Positions 53,009 through 60,954 of a stretch of 64,000 nucleotides of DNA are shown here, in pieces. Source of the stretch: Anaerolineales bacterium. GTDB taxonomy: Bacteria; Chloroflexota; Anaerolineae; 4572-78; J111. Position 1 is the stretch's first letter; every line of letters begins with the position of its first letter. The notes beneath the pieces were generated by a model, which saw nothing but the letters and a program-made list of their open reading frames with translations, searched no databases and was not told the DNA's origin. The stretch lies in assembly GCA_020634855.1 (NCBI GenBank), contig JACKAU010000018.1, positions 62,001 to 126,000 of the forward strand, written 5' to 3'. Both the position numbers and the translations under genes were made by a program.

Positions 53009-53968
53009 CTATTTATTTTTTCCCTTGCCTTTACCTTTTCCGTTACCACCCTTATGACTGTTGCCTTTACCTTTACCGCCGCCGTTGTCATCACTAGATT
53101 TGGCGCTGAACCCATTTGCTTTGCCCTGGCCATGGCCGATGCCGTGACCATTTCCGCTGCCCTGGCCGGAGAATTGGGAGATGGTATCCCCATCGGCCTC
53201 GTTAAATTTATCGGGTTTGCCGGCGTATTCCGGTTGACCAAACCGATCCGCCTTTTTCCCGTGGCCATTACCAACCGCGCCCGGATGAATATCATTGTCC
53301 TTGAGCACATTGCCCCAACCTGAACCATGGGCTTCGCTTAACAAATCTGCGGGAGTCACTAAGGTCGCATCTTCCATATCAATGTTCATTGCGTTGAGTT
53401 TTTCAGCAAAGAAGTAAGCCTTGGCAATGTTACCGAAACCATAGCCGTCCTCATGCAGCCCCTCGATCTCGTCATAGGGCACATCGAAATATTCGGCAAT
53501 GGCTGCGGCCACCGGGTGTTGTTTTTCGTTCATCATCTCTTCGTCATCTCCGGCCGGGTCATCGTTTGAGGTGTCGTCATCATCTTCATCGGTTGCGTCG
53601 TCATCATCCGTAGTCTCATCATCCTCGTCTGGGACGTCCGATTCCTCGTCGTCAGTGACTTCATCGGTAGCGTCATCGTCGTTATCCGTATCATCAACCG
53701 GATCATCTGTGGCTTCGTCTGCAGGATCTTCATCGGCCGGTTCTTCGATATCATCATCGTTATTTTGGCCGGACATAATCTTGCCCAAGTTGTTACCGCC
53801 ACTATCCTCATCATCGATGACGTTGCCATCGTCATCCAAATTCAATGAGTCGCCTAATGAATTATTTTGAGTATTGTCTTGTAAAGCAGGTGCGGCTTGA
53901 ACCAATGAATTAAAGCTGAAGAATAAAATAATAAATGCAGTAAAAACAAGTTTGTTTGGGTGAACCAT
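53009..53968 (-). CDS. Exported acidic protein with Gly/Lys tail
   Basis: 319 aa; no named family recognised. ATG 53968 has AAGGAG 9 bases upstream. Signal peptide about 1-26 (ending VQAAPA). The middle (about 35-145) is almost all Asp/Glu/Thr/Asn (DDTDNDDDATDE-type). A folded stretch of about 65 aa follows (HPVAAAIAEYFDVPYDEIEG, GYGFGNIAKAYFFAEKL, LLSEAHGSGWGNVLKDNDIH), and then a Gly/His/Lys/Asn-rich tail ending NGKGKGKGKNK. The repeated Asp makes a likely calcium-binding or strongly charged stalk. Last gene of the sigma-factor unit; the membrane protein upstream ends in a similar Gly/Lys tail. Confidence 0.75.
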   Translation of the reverse strand: MVHPNKLVFTAFIILFFSFNSLVQAAPALQDNTQNNSLGDSLNLDDDGNVIDDEDSGGNNLGKIMSGQNNDDDIEEPADEDPADEATDDPVDDTDNDDDATDEVTDDEESDVPDEDDETTDDDDATDEDDDDTSNDDPAGDDEEMMNEKQHPVAAAIAEYFDVPYDEIEGLHEDGYGFGNIAKAYFFAEKLNAMNIDMEDATLVTPADLLSEAHGSGWGNVLKDNDIHPGAVGNGHGKKADRFGQPEYAGKPDKFNEADGDTISQFSGQGSGNGHGIGHGQGKANGFSAKSSDDNGGGKGKGNSHKGGNGKGKGKGKNK

Positions 53969-54134
53969 GATTAATACTCCTTTTTCAATTACCAAATTGT
54001 TGTGCTAGTTTATGGTGATAAGTCATCGAGATCAGTTTACAAGGCGACCTCCTATAAACGATACGTTGTTTACTATTTTGTTCCCATTCCTTAACAGAAT
54101 AGCTTGAACCAACTGGCTAGCGATGGACAATCCA

Positions 54135-55088
54135 TTATTTGCCTTTACCTTTACTTTTACCGTTACCTTTGCCGTTCCCGTTGTTATCGCTCTTACCGTT
54201 GCCAGTATCATTACTTTGTCCACCGGACCCACCACTTTGCCCCCCGTTACCGGACGAGCCGCCGCCATTGCCCTGGCTAAAATCGCCGGGAGAGGGATTG
54301 CCGCCGCCATTGTCCGGAAGACCGGTGCTGTTGCCGGGATTATCGTCATCAATTCCGTCGGCATCGTTGCCATGGCCGCGATCATGATCGCCGGTTGGAC
54401 CAGAATCGGTTTCGGACGAATCGCCGGTTTCGTCACCGTTTGAGACATCTTGGTCGGCGTTGGTTTCATCCCCGGTCTGCTCATCCGAGTCCGATGTTGC
54501 CGGCGCTAAGGGATCGGCGGGCGGGGTGAGGGTCGTTGTAGGGAGTGTGTCGCTCACCGTTGTGGTTGGCTTTAATTGGATCGTGTCTCCCAGCGAAGTT
54601 GTCGCTTGGGGGGCGGCGACCGTTTCTGCCGTGGTTGGACTGGCCATAGGGGTCACCGTCGCTGTATTATCATTGATAGGGCGACCAAGTGTGGGCGATT
54701 CCGACATTGTTTCTTGCTTCGTAGGTAGCAGCGTCGCCGCCGGCGTAACCTCCTCACCTGAGCCTGACCAGAGCAGACTGCCAAGCAACAAAAGCCCGCC
54801 TAACCCAACACCGATAAGGCCAATAATGGCGTAATTAACAAACCCGGTTTTCGTTAACCCTGTTGTAGGGAAAGCCGGGCCCACACTTGGTCCAAACCAA
54901 TTAGCCAGTTGACTTTCAAAGGCCGCTTCTGCGGCTGGACTGGGTGGAAAGTCGACAGTTGCCAGTTGCTGACTTAACTGCAACGGCCCCTGCAACTCAT
55001 CCACCACAGTTGAAAAATCAACGGCTTCACCCTCTAACATCTCATCAAGTTGTTCTGATAGTAGTTGCGCCCATTCTTGCTCGTTCAT
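54135..55088 (-). CDS. Membrane protein coupled to the ECF sigma factor, probable anti-sigma factor
   Basis: 317 aa. The cytoplasmic N-terminus of about 100 residues is helical and acidic (WAQLLSEQLDEMLEGEAVDF), with a PSPAAEAAFESQL segment of the kind seen in DUF5667-like proteins next to sigma factors. There is one membrane helix (about 106-128, YAIIGLIGVGLGGLLLLGSL). The outside part is a Thr/Pro linker, then Asp/Glu/Thr/Ser-rich repeats, and a tail of Gly/Asn/Ser/Lys ending GNGKGNGKSKGKGK. The start overlaps the sigma-factor stop by 4 bases (ATGA), the usual arrangement of sigma and anti-sigma genes. No zinc-binding anti-sigma motif (HxxxCxxC) is seen, so the anti-sigma role rests on position and topology. 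Confidence 0.72.
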   Translation of the reverse strand: MNEQEWAQLLSEQLDEMLEGEAVDFSTVVDELQGPLQLSQQLATVDFPPSPAAEAAFESQLANWFGPSVGPAFPTTGLTKTGFVNYAIIGLIGVGLGGLLLLGSLLWSGSGEEVTPAATLLPTKQETMSESPTLGRPINDNTATVTPMASPTTAETVAAPQATTSLGDTIQLKPTTTVSDTLPTTTLTPPADPLAPATSDSDEQTGDETNADQDVSNGDETGDSSETDSGPTGDHDRGHGNDADGIDDDNPGNSTGLPDNGGGNPSPGDFSQGNGGGSSGNGGQSGGSGGQSNDTGNGKSDNNGNGKGNGKSKGKGK

Positions 55089-55648
55089 GACGCATTTTCC
55101 TGTAGTTGTTTCTGTAATCGACGAAGTGCTCTAAAGAGAACAACCCCGACATTGTTGGCCGTCATATCCATCACTTGACCAATCTCGTCGTTACTGAGGC
55201 GTCCGGCAAATTTGAGGCTGATGATCTCCTGATCACGCTCATTTAACTGCTTAACCCCATTTAACAACTTGATGATGGTTTCCTGCCGGATGATCTGCGT
55301 TTCAAGCTGCGGTTCAGCGGCTACGAAATCATCCGTTACTTCGCTATCTGCTTCCCAGGTCGAGCGACGCTGGCGAGAACGGTAGTAGTTGGCTAAGGTG
55401 TTTCGAGCAATCCGAAAGAGCCACGTCGAAAACGCGCCTTTGGCCGAGTCATACTGATCTCGATGAACATACGCCTTCTCAAAGACAACACTGATCAAAT
55501 CTTCAGCGTCTTCTTTCGTCGCGACTCGATATGATAGATAGTTGTACACCCGCCGATAGTAACTACGGAAGAGATCGGCAAAATCTAATTCTGGTGAAGG
55601 CGCAGCGGTTTTTCCCGGCGTCGTCTCTTGCGTTAACATTGTGGGCAA
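55085..55648 (-). CDS. ECF-family RNA polymerase sigma factor
   Basis: 187 aa. Region 2 (about 22-90): FADLFRSYYRRVYNYLSYRV, DAEDLISVVFEKAYVH and FSTWLFRIARNTLANYYRSR. Region 4 (about 128-182): LNERDQEIISLKFAGRLSND, EIGQVMDMTANNVGVVLFRA. The first possible codon, TTG 55648, has GGAG 7 bases upstream; ATG 55639 has poor spacing (16), so TTG is likely used. It directs transcription of an extracytoplasmic-stress or envelope regulon. It is co-transcribed with a membrane partner and an exported acidic protein. Confidence 0.93.
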   Translation of the reverse strand: MPTMLTQETTPGKTAAPSPELDFADLFRSYYRRVYNYLSYRVATKEDAEDLISVVFEKAYVHRDQYDSAKGAFSTWLFRIARNTLANYYRSRQRRSTWEADSEVTDDFVAAEPQLETQIIRQETIIKLLNGVKQLNERDQEIISLKFAGRLSNDEIGQVMDMTANNVGVVLFRALRRLQKQLQENAS

Positions 55649-55821
55649 TATTCCACTCCTACCTGGGCCCAGATGAAAGTGGGTTCAATTGAATTTACAC
55701 CGAGTTGAGGATTTCATTACACATTTTCAAAAAATTCGATGAAAATTGATGATTGTGTTTATTTATAGAGGAAAACTGAGGTTTTGACCGTATACCAAGG
55801 CTTTATTGTACCGAATCAATT

Positions 55822-56424
55822 TTACCGGTAAAGCTGATGTTGGTAAAGGTAATCGATGACATTTGCGGGGGTTTGGTAGCGCACACTTTGGCCGGCCTTA
55901 ATGCGGCGGCGAATCATCGAGCTGGAGTATTCGACCAGCAAGATTTCAACCCAATCAAGCCGCGCTTCGAGGCCGGGCAGTGTTTCGGCCAGAGCCGACA
56001 CGTCGGGCTGGTAATCCGGCCTGTGGGCGACAGTCAACCGGCACGATTGAATAAGCTCAGCGGGCTGATGCCAACTCAGTAGGTCGCTCAGGGAGTCGCT
56101 GCCGATAATAAAATGGCAGTCGTCAGCCGCCAAGTCGAACTGGGATCGAATGAGGGCGACCGTGTCGATTGAATAGTGCGGGCCGGGTCGATCCAGATCG
56201 ACCCGGCTTAGTTCAAAGGCGGGGTTATCTTCGATGGCCAGTTCAACAATGCGGCAGCGATGATGGGCCGCCGTTTTCTTAGCCGCCTGTTTGTGCGGCG
56301 GATCGCCGGCCGGCACAAATAAGACTCGCTCCAAGTTGAGCGAGTCCCGAGCCAATTCCGCAATCAACAAATGGCCAGAATGAATAGGATCGAAAGTGCC
56401 GCCGATAATGCCAATTTTTGCCAT
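55822..56424 (-). CDS. nadD: Nicotinate-nucleotide adenylyltransferase
   Basis: 200 aa. Makes nicotinic acid adenine dinucleotide from NaMN and ATP in NAD+ synthesis. Nucleotidyl-transferase motif IGIIGGTFDPIHSGHLLIAE with the HxGH site; VLFVPAGDPPHK; FIIGSDSLSDLLSWHQPAEL; SSSMIRRRIKAGQ (ISSTxxR-type motif); C-terminus NVIDYLYQHQLY. Length and motifs are complete. It lies just downstream of obgE, an order conserved in many bacteria. Confidence 0.96.
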   Translation of the reverse strand: MAKIGIIGGTFDPIHSGHLLIAELARDSLNLERVLFVPAGDPPHKQAAKKTAAHHRCRIVELAIEDNPAFELSRVDLDRPGPHYSIDTVALIRSQFDLAADDCHFIIGSDSLSDLLSWHQPAELIQSCRLTVAHRPDYQPDVSALAETLPGLEARLDWVEILLVEYSSSMIRRRIKAGQSVRYQTPANVIDYLYQHQLYR

Positions 56425-56502
56425 CGCTAATTTCTAACGTATTCTTAGCAGTAATTTCGTAATGGGAGATGGATTCAAATTGTCAATTATCAATTGACTC
56501 TT

Positions 56503-57768
56503 CTACCACACCCACTCTAACTCCAGATCGTCCAGGTAGACCGTATCCCCCGGTTCGACGCCCGCGTCGCGGAGGGCCTGATTGACGCCCATACGCTCCA
56601 GGATTTGATGGGCGCGGACGGCGGCCTCGTTGACGTGCCAGTGGGTTTGTAACGCCAGTTCCGTGATTTTGGGACCGGTAACCCGCCAGCCTTCATTGCC
56701 GGCCAACTGTTCGATTTCAAAGAAGTTGCGATCTTGCTCTAAAGTAAAGATCGGTACCTCTTCTTCCCAAGGCTCCTCTTCAGGCAGCTCGTCCAAATAG
56801 GCAAACAACTCGCCGATGAGTTCTTTGACCCCCGCCTGTGTTACCGCCGAAATTTTGTGGGCGTGCAGTCCCATTGACTCAGCTTTGGCCAGGATCAGCG
56901 GCCAATGCTTTTGGGCGTCCGGTAGATCGATCTTGTTCAAAACCACAATCTGCGGTTTTTGGGCCAGCTTCTCGCTAAATTGGACTAACTCTTGGTTAAT
57001 CTGCTCAAAATCGGCCAGCGGATCGGGCGAGGCGCCGTTGAGCAGGTGAATCAGCAGCCGGCTGCGCTCGATGTGGCGCAAAAACTGATGGCCCAGGCCG
57101 GCCCCCTCGTGCGCCCCTTCGATCAACCCCGGAATATCGGCCATAACCAAATCGCGATGATCGAGCGTGACCACGCCCAAATTGGGCTGGAGTGTAGTGA
57201 AGGGATAATCGGCGATTTTGGGCTGAGCCGCGCTGACGACCGACAGGAGGGTACTTTTGCCCGCATTCGGCAATCCGACCAGACCCACATCGGCAATCAG
57301 CTTCAACTCCAACGTCACCCACAATTCTTGGCCGGGCAGACCTCGCTCGGCGATTTTAGGGGCCTGGTTGGTTGAGCTTTTGAAGGCGGTATTGCCGCGC
57401 CCGCCGCGTCCGCCGGTAGCGATAATCGCTTGTTGATCCGGCGTGACCAGATCGGCCAGTAGATCGCCTGTGTCGGCGTCGCGAACGACGGTTCCCGGCG
57501 GGACAAACACGATCAAGTCTTCGCCGTTGGCGCCGGTCATCTTTTTGCCGCCGCCGTGCGCCCCACGCTCGGCCCGGAAATGGCTGCGATTCTTAAAAGC
57601 GATCAGCGTATTGAGCTGCGGATCGACTTCAAAGACCACGTTGCCGCCGTCGCCGCCGTGACCGCCGGCCGGGCCGCCGCGCGGCACATACTTCTCGCGA
57701 CGAAAAGCGACGATGCCATCGCCGCCGTCGCCGCCCTTGACGTAAATTTTAGCTTCATCAAAAAACAT
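56503..57768 (-). CDS. obgE: GTPase Obg/CgtA
   Basis: 421 aa. The N-terminal Obg domain (1-158) has the glycine-rich FFDEAKIYVKGGDGGDGIVA, REKYVPRGGPAGGHGGDGG. The G domain (about 160-330) has GLPNAGKSTLLS (G1), ADIPGLIEGAHEGAGLG (G3) and NKIDLPD (G4). The C-terminal OCT domain (about 345-421) ends TVYLDDLELEWVW. It acts in late large-subunit ribosome assembly and stringent-type control. The acidic C-terminal OCT domain is present in only part of bacteria, including Chloroflexota and Bacillota. Confidence 0.97.
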   Translation of the reverse strand: MFFDEAKIYVKGGDGGDGIVAFRREKYVPRGGPAGGHGGDGGNVVFEVDPQLNTLIAFKNRSHFRAERGAHGGGKKMTGANGEDLIVFVPPGTVVRDADTGDLLADLVTPDQQAIIATGGRGGRGNTAFKSSTNQAPKIAERGLPGQELWVTLELKLIADVGLVGLPNAGKSTLLSVVSAAQPKIADYPFTTLQPNLGVVTLDHRDLVMADIPGLIEGAHEGAGLGHQFLRHIERSRLLIHLLNGASPDPLADFEQINQELVQFSEKLAQKPQIVVLNKIDLPDAQKHWPLILAKAESMGLHAHKISAVTQAGVKELIGELFAYLDELPEEEPWEEEVPIFTLEQDRNFFEIEQLAGNEGWRVTGPKITELALQTHWHVNEAAVRAHQILERMGVNQALRDAGVEPGDTVYLDDLELEWVW

Positions 57769-57847
57769 TGAGGTATAACTATCTCTTTTCTAGATTACTT
57801 AACAAGCGTGAAAGTTAAATCACTTAGATATTTGAATTGGGTAAATG

Positions 57848-57888
57848 GTAATTGGTAATTGGAGATTAAATAACGAATTTCCAATTAC
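57848..57888. repeat. Inverted repeat, GTAATTGG/CCAATTAC type
   Basis: Tandem GTAATTGG (57848-57855, 57855-57862) opposed to CCAATTAC (57881-57888). Same word as 29459-29513 and 49051-49113. It lies between the metallo-beta-lactamase-fold gene and obgE. Confidence 0.65.
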
Positions 57889-57957
57889 GAACTACCCTCC
57901 GGAATCAGATAACGATAGGTATTGTAACATATTAATTTCATCGTGCCGAATGTTCGA

Positions 57958-58764
57958 TTATTCGCCTTCAATTATTCGACAATAGCGGTCGGCGGAGCGA
58001 CTGACCGCGGCTTTGGCGTCAGTCGCTATCCGAAGATCCCACCACCCGCCGTATAATCGGTCAAAGGGGTACGGTTCCACGGCCGCTACAATCCGACGTA
58101 CCTTCGCCGCGGGTAGAGGGATCAGATTGGGGTAACTATACATAAAACTAACATAGCGGCGATCCTGCACCACCTGGATGGTATCCCCGGTCAGCAAAAC
58201 ACCCTGGCCATCAGCGCCAGTCCAATGCAGCACCGTCGAACCGGGGAAGTGGCCGCCGCAGCGAATGAGCGTCACTTCAGGATTGAGGACGCGGGTCTCC
58301 CCTTCCCAGAATTCGATAGCAGCGTCGGGCCGCATGACGTAGGGGCGATTATCAACGTGCAGATAAACGGGGACATCAAAGGCTCGGCTCCACTCGACCA
58401 TCGATGAGTAAAAGTGGGGATGAGAAATAGCCATCGCCGTCACACCCCCCAACTCGTTTATCGCGGCGATGGTAGCGGCATCGATCAGGCTGATGCAATC
58501 CCACAGAATGTTGCCGTGCGCTGACTGAATCAACAACGCCCGCTGGCCGATGGCAAAACGGGGGTCTGTACCGATACCGGTTAATCCGGACTCGACCGAT
58601 TTGACCGCGTTGTGACGACCGTTTTGCAACGCCTCCAACGTGGTCCACTGCTGGCCGTTCCAATTGACGTACTGCCGCTCATCCTGGCAAATAGGACAAT
58701 CTTGAGGCGGCGCGTCGGTCGCCGCAAATTGAACCCCACAGGTAACGCAAATAAAGTTAGGCAT
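57958..58764 (-). CDS. Metallo-beta-lactamase-fold protein with N-terminal zinc ribbon
   Basis: 268 aa from ATG 58764 (AAAGGAG upstream; the longer open frame passes through a palindrome). The first ~30 residues form a rubredoxin-like zinc ribbon: FICVTCGVQF and DCPICQDER (two Cys pairs). The MBL core follows: AHGNILWDCIS, AMAISHPHFYSSMVEW (where active members have HxHxDH), CGGHFPGSTVLHW (metal His), VLLTGDTIQVV (metal Asp). The SHPHFYSS form is shared by a group of bacterial proteins I recall, so it is a family trait and not damage. With the Asp-His pair replaced, one metal site should be altered. Substrate unknown. Confidence 0.85.
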   Translation of the reverse strand: MPNFICVTCGVQFAATDAPPQDCPICQDERQYVNWNGQQWTTLEALQNGRHNAVKSVESGLTGIGTDPRFAIGQRALLIQSAHGNILWDCISLIDAATIAAINELGGVTAMAISHPHFYSSMVEWSRAFDVPVYLHVDNRPYVMRPDAAIEFWEGETRVLNPEVTLIRCGGHFPGSTVLHWTGADGQGVLLTGDTIQVVQDRRYVSFMYSYPNLIPLPAAKVRRIVAAVEPYPFDRLYGGWWDLRIATDAKAAVSRSADRYCRIIEGE

Positions 58765-58795
58765 AGCCAGCTCCTTTGTAAAACAAAAACTTAAA

Positions 58796-58844
58796 GCGAC
58801 AAATCTTGCTTTGTCATTCACGGTCGGGTCAAAGTAAACTTTGA
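58796..58844. repeat. Short palindromes of the GACAAAG and TCAAAGT types
   Basis: GACAAA-TCTTGC-TTTGTC at 58798-58815 and TCAAAGT-AA-ACTTTGA at 58829-58844. Same pair of words as at 3771-3820, in the same kind of position next to a gene end or start. Confidence 0.65.
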
Positions 58845-58980
58845 TGCACCGCTACATTTTTGTTCCATTACAAAAAAAGCACACAATTTGCGAGATTTTA
58901 CCTTGATTTTATAGGGAAGTCTATCTTTCAGGTACAAATCGCGAACCTGGCTAAACGCGATCCAACTCAGACATTACAAG

Positions 58981-60954
58981 TTAGCGAGGCGTTAACCTTA
59001 AGGTCAACGTTCGGTCACGATCAAGTGTGGTGTGCCAGATGACCGTTCGATCGGTTACGGAAACGGGTGAAGGCACAATTTCAACAGCGGGGTATCCTTC
59101 CGGTAAATGAACTTGAACGGTGAGGGGGTGCTCCAGCGCGCCGGGTTGACGCTGCACTAGAAGGCGATACCGTCCCATCTCTTGAGGCCGGCCCCCCGGC
59201 GTCCACTCGAACTGAATGTCGCGTTGGGCGCCGGCCCACATCCCCACATAGCCGCCGAAGACAGGGCGGTTGTGTTCCGGTTTAGTCTCAACCGGATCAT
59301 CAAAACCGGCGGCGTCGATCAGGCGGCTTTCCGGTGAGGGAAAAAGGCGTAGGTAACCGCCATAGTAGCCCTCCCATTTGTCCCACTGCTGAGTTTGAGC
59401 GTCCCAGCGGCCGCCAGTATAGTAGCCTTCCAACGGAAAACCGGCCAACTTAGTGCCCGGCACGTACCCGTTCTTTTTCTGAATTGTCAACCGGGCTGAG
59501 ACGGCAGCGCCGTCGGGATTGAGCTGGACCTCGTAGTGGAGACCTTGCGTGACAAAAGAATTCAACTTACTGTCGGCCAAGTTGTCCTCGACCAGATAAA
59601 TGTAATCATCGGTTTGGCCTTGCAGCGCGCCGTCGAGGCCCAATTCGTGAAAAGCCACGGCCAGGTTCGGGTCAAAACTGGTCAACAGCAGATCGTGACG
59701 ACGGGCCATCGTTTGAAACTGCTGAATCAGAAACGACCACCGCTCAGATGGCAGTTGCTCCAACTGCGGAGCTAAGCTGACGGCCACTTCCTGAAAAAAA
59801 GCCGATTGTTTGTTGACCGGCGAAGGTTGGCTGCTATGAATATGTTGAGCGGCCATAACTTTCATATTATTGACATTAAGCGTTTCCCCATCTGCCAGCG
59901 AGAGTGGCCCGGCTACCGCCAGCAGGTCGGCAATGGCCTGATCGGTCACGCCGATAACCCCATCGACCGGCTGCCCCCCGGCCAACTGCCAAAACTGAGT
60001 CACTTGCCGGGCGGTTGTTGGAAAATCGGCCCACCAGTTGCCGTCGCGCATGACCCAGTGGCCCAGGCCCAGGTAACGACGCACAGGATCGGGCGGCACA
60101 ATTCTGGGCGAGAGAAATCCTTCCTCCGGCGTCCATTGGGTGCTGAATTCCGCCTCAGTGACATCACGAATATTTAAGTCGGTAATCCGGCCTCGTTCCA
60201 GCCGCATCGTGCCCACGCTGGTAAGAAAACCGCCGGTCGCGCGCAAGTTATCGCTCGATTGAATGATGATCAAGTAGGTAATTGGACGCGAGTTGCCCAG
60301 CGCGGGCGGCAGAGTCTGCACTAACCGTAAAGTTTGAGCCAGATTCTGTTGCCACAGTGGGGCTAATGTGTCCCACTGGGCTAAGGCGGTTTCGGCGCGA
60401 TAGGCCAAACTCGCCGGCATCCAGCCAGGATCCAAACCGGATCGAGCCGTCTGAGCACGTAAAAAGTGATCTTGAGCTGCGGCCAGGGGCGGCTCCAAGA
60501 GCGGCATTTGGTCCAACAAACCGGCCAACTGCCCGGCGCCAGCTACCCTAATGCCAATCTGTGCGGCGGTCAGCAGCGACTCGCCGGCCATGGTCGCTTC
60601 ATCGACAAACGTCCACCAACTCGCTATCGGTTGGAGCGCCGGCAGTCGCTCGGCCTGGGGGATAATCAGGTTGGCCAGAGGGCGGTACGGTTGAAGAACG
60701 CGGCGAGCGGCGCGCAGGTGGAACTGGGCCTGGGCCAAGGCCGCTTCAGGCTGGCTCTCCAATCGGTCAACTTGGCTCACGGCTTGATCGAGTTCGGTGG
60801 TAAAGGTAGCGAATTGATATTTGAGGAATCGATAAGCTACATAACCAATCAACAACGCCATCAAGCAGCTTGCCAGGGTTATGGCGATGATCGTTGGCCG
60901 ACCCCATCTGACCCTACGTATCGATACGGGTTGGTAAGGGTGATTTCGTCTCAT
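58981..60954 (-). CDS. DUF4012 membrane-anchored protein
   Basis: 657 aa. One N-terminal membrane helix (about 18-40, IIAITLASCLMALLIGYVAY) followed by a helical segment (VDRLESQPEAALAQAQFHLR). The DUF4012 core has 'RPITYLIIIQSSDNLRATGG', FLTSVGTMRLERGRITDLNI, QAIADLLAVAGPLSL. The C-terminal part is beta-rich (VQVHLPEGYP). The family is common in Chloroflexota and Actinomycetota next to polysaccharide and LytR-CpsA-Psr genes; its activity is unknown. The ATG overlaps the end of the previous gene by 4 bases (ATGA), so the two are translated together. Confidence 0.88.
   Translation of the reverse strand: MRRNHPYQPVSIRRVRWGRPTIIAITLASCLMALLIGYVAYRFLKYQFATFTTELDQAVSQVDRLESQPEAALAQAQFHLRAARRVLQPYRPLANLIIPQAERLPALQPIASWWTFVDEATMAGESLLTAAQIGIRVAGAGQLAGLLDQMPLLEPPLAAAQDHFLRAQTARSGLDPGWMPASLAYRAETALAQWDTLAPLWQQNLAQTLRLVQTLPPALGNSRPITYLIIIQSSDNLRATGGFLTSVGTMRLERGRITDLNIRDVTEAEFSTQWTPEEGFLSPRIVPPDPVRRYLGLGHWVMRDGNWWADFPTTARQVTQFWQLAGGQPVDGVIGVTDQAIADLLAVAGPLSLADGETLNVNNMKVMAAQHIHSSQPSPVNKQSAFFQEVAVSLAPQLEQLPSERWSFLIQQFQTMARRHDLLLTSFDPNLAVAFHELGLDGALQGQTDDYIYLVEDNLADSKLNSFVTQGLHYEVQLNPDGAAVSARLTIQKKNGYVPGTKLAGFPLEGYYTGGRWDAQTQQWDKWEGYYGGYLRLFPSPESRLIDAAGFDDPVETKPEHNRPVFGGYVGMWAGAQRDIQFEWTPGGRPQEMGRYRLLVQRQPGALEHPLTVQVHLPEGYPAVEIVPSPVSVTDRTVIWHTTLDRDRTLTLRLTPR

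Noticed and set aside
53520..53830. Plus-strand Ser-rich frame opposite the acidic gene
   Set aside because: It is the mirror of Asp/Glu codon repeats (GAT/GAC read as ATC/GTC/TCA) and has no start signal.
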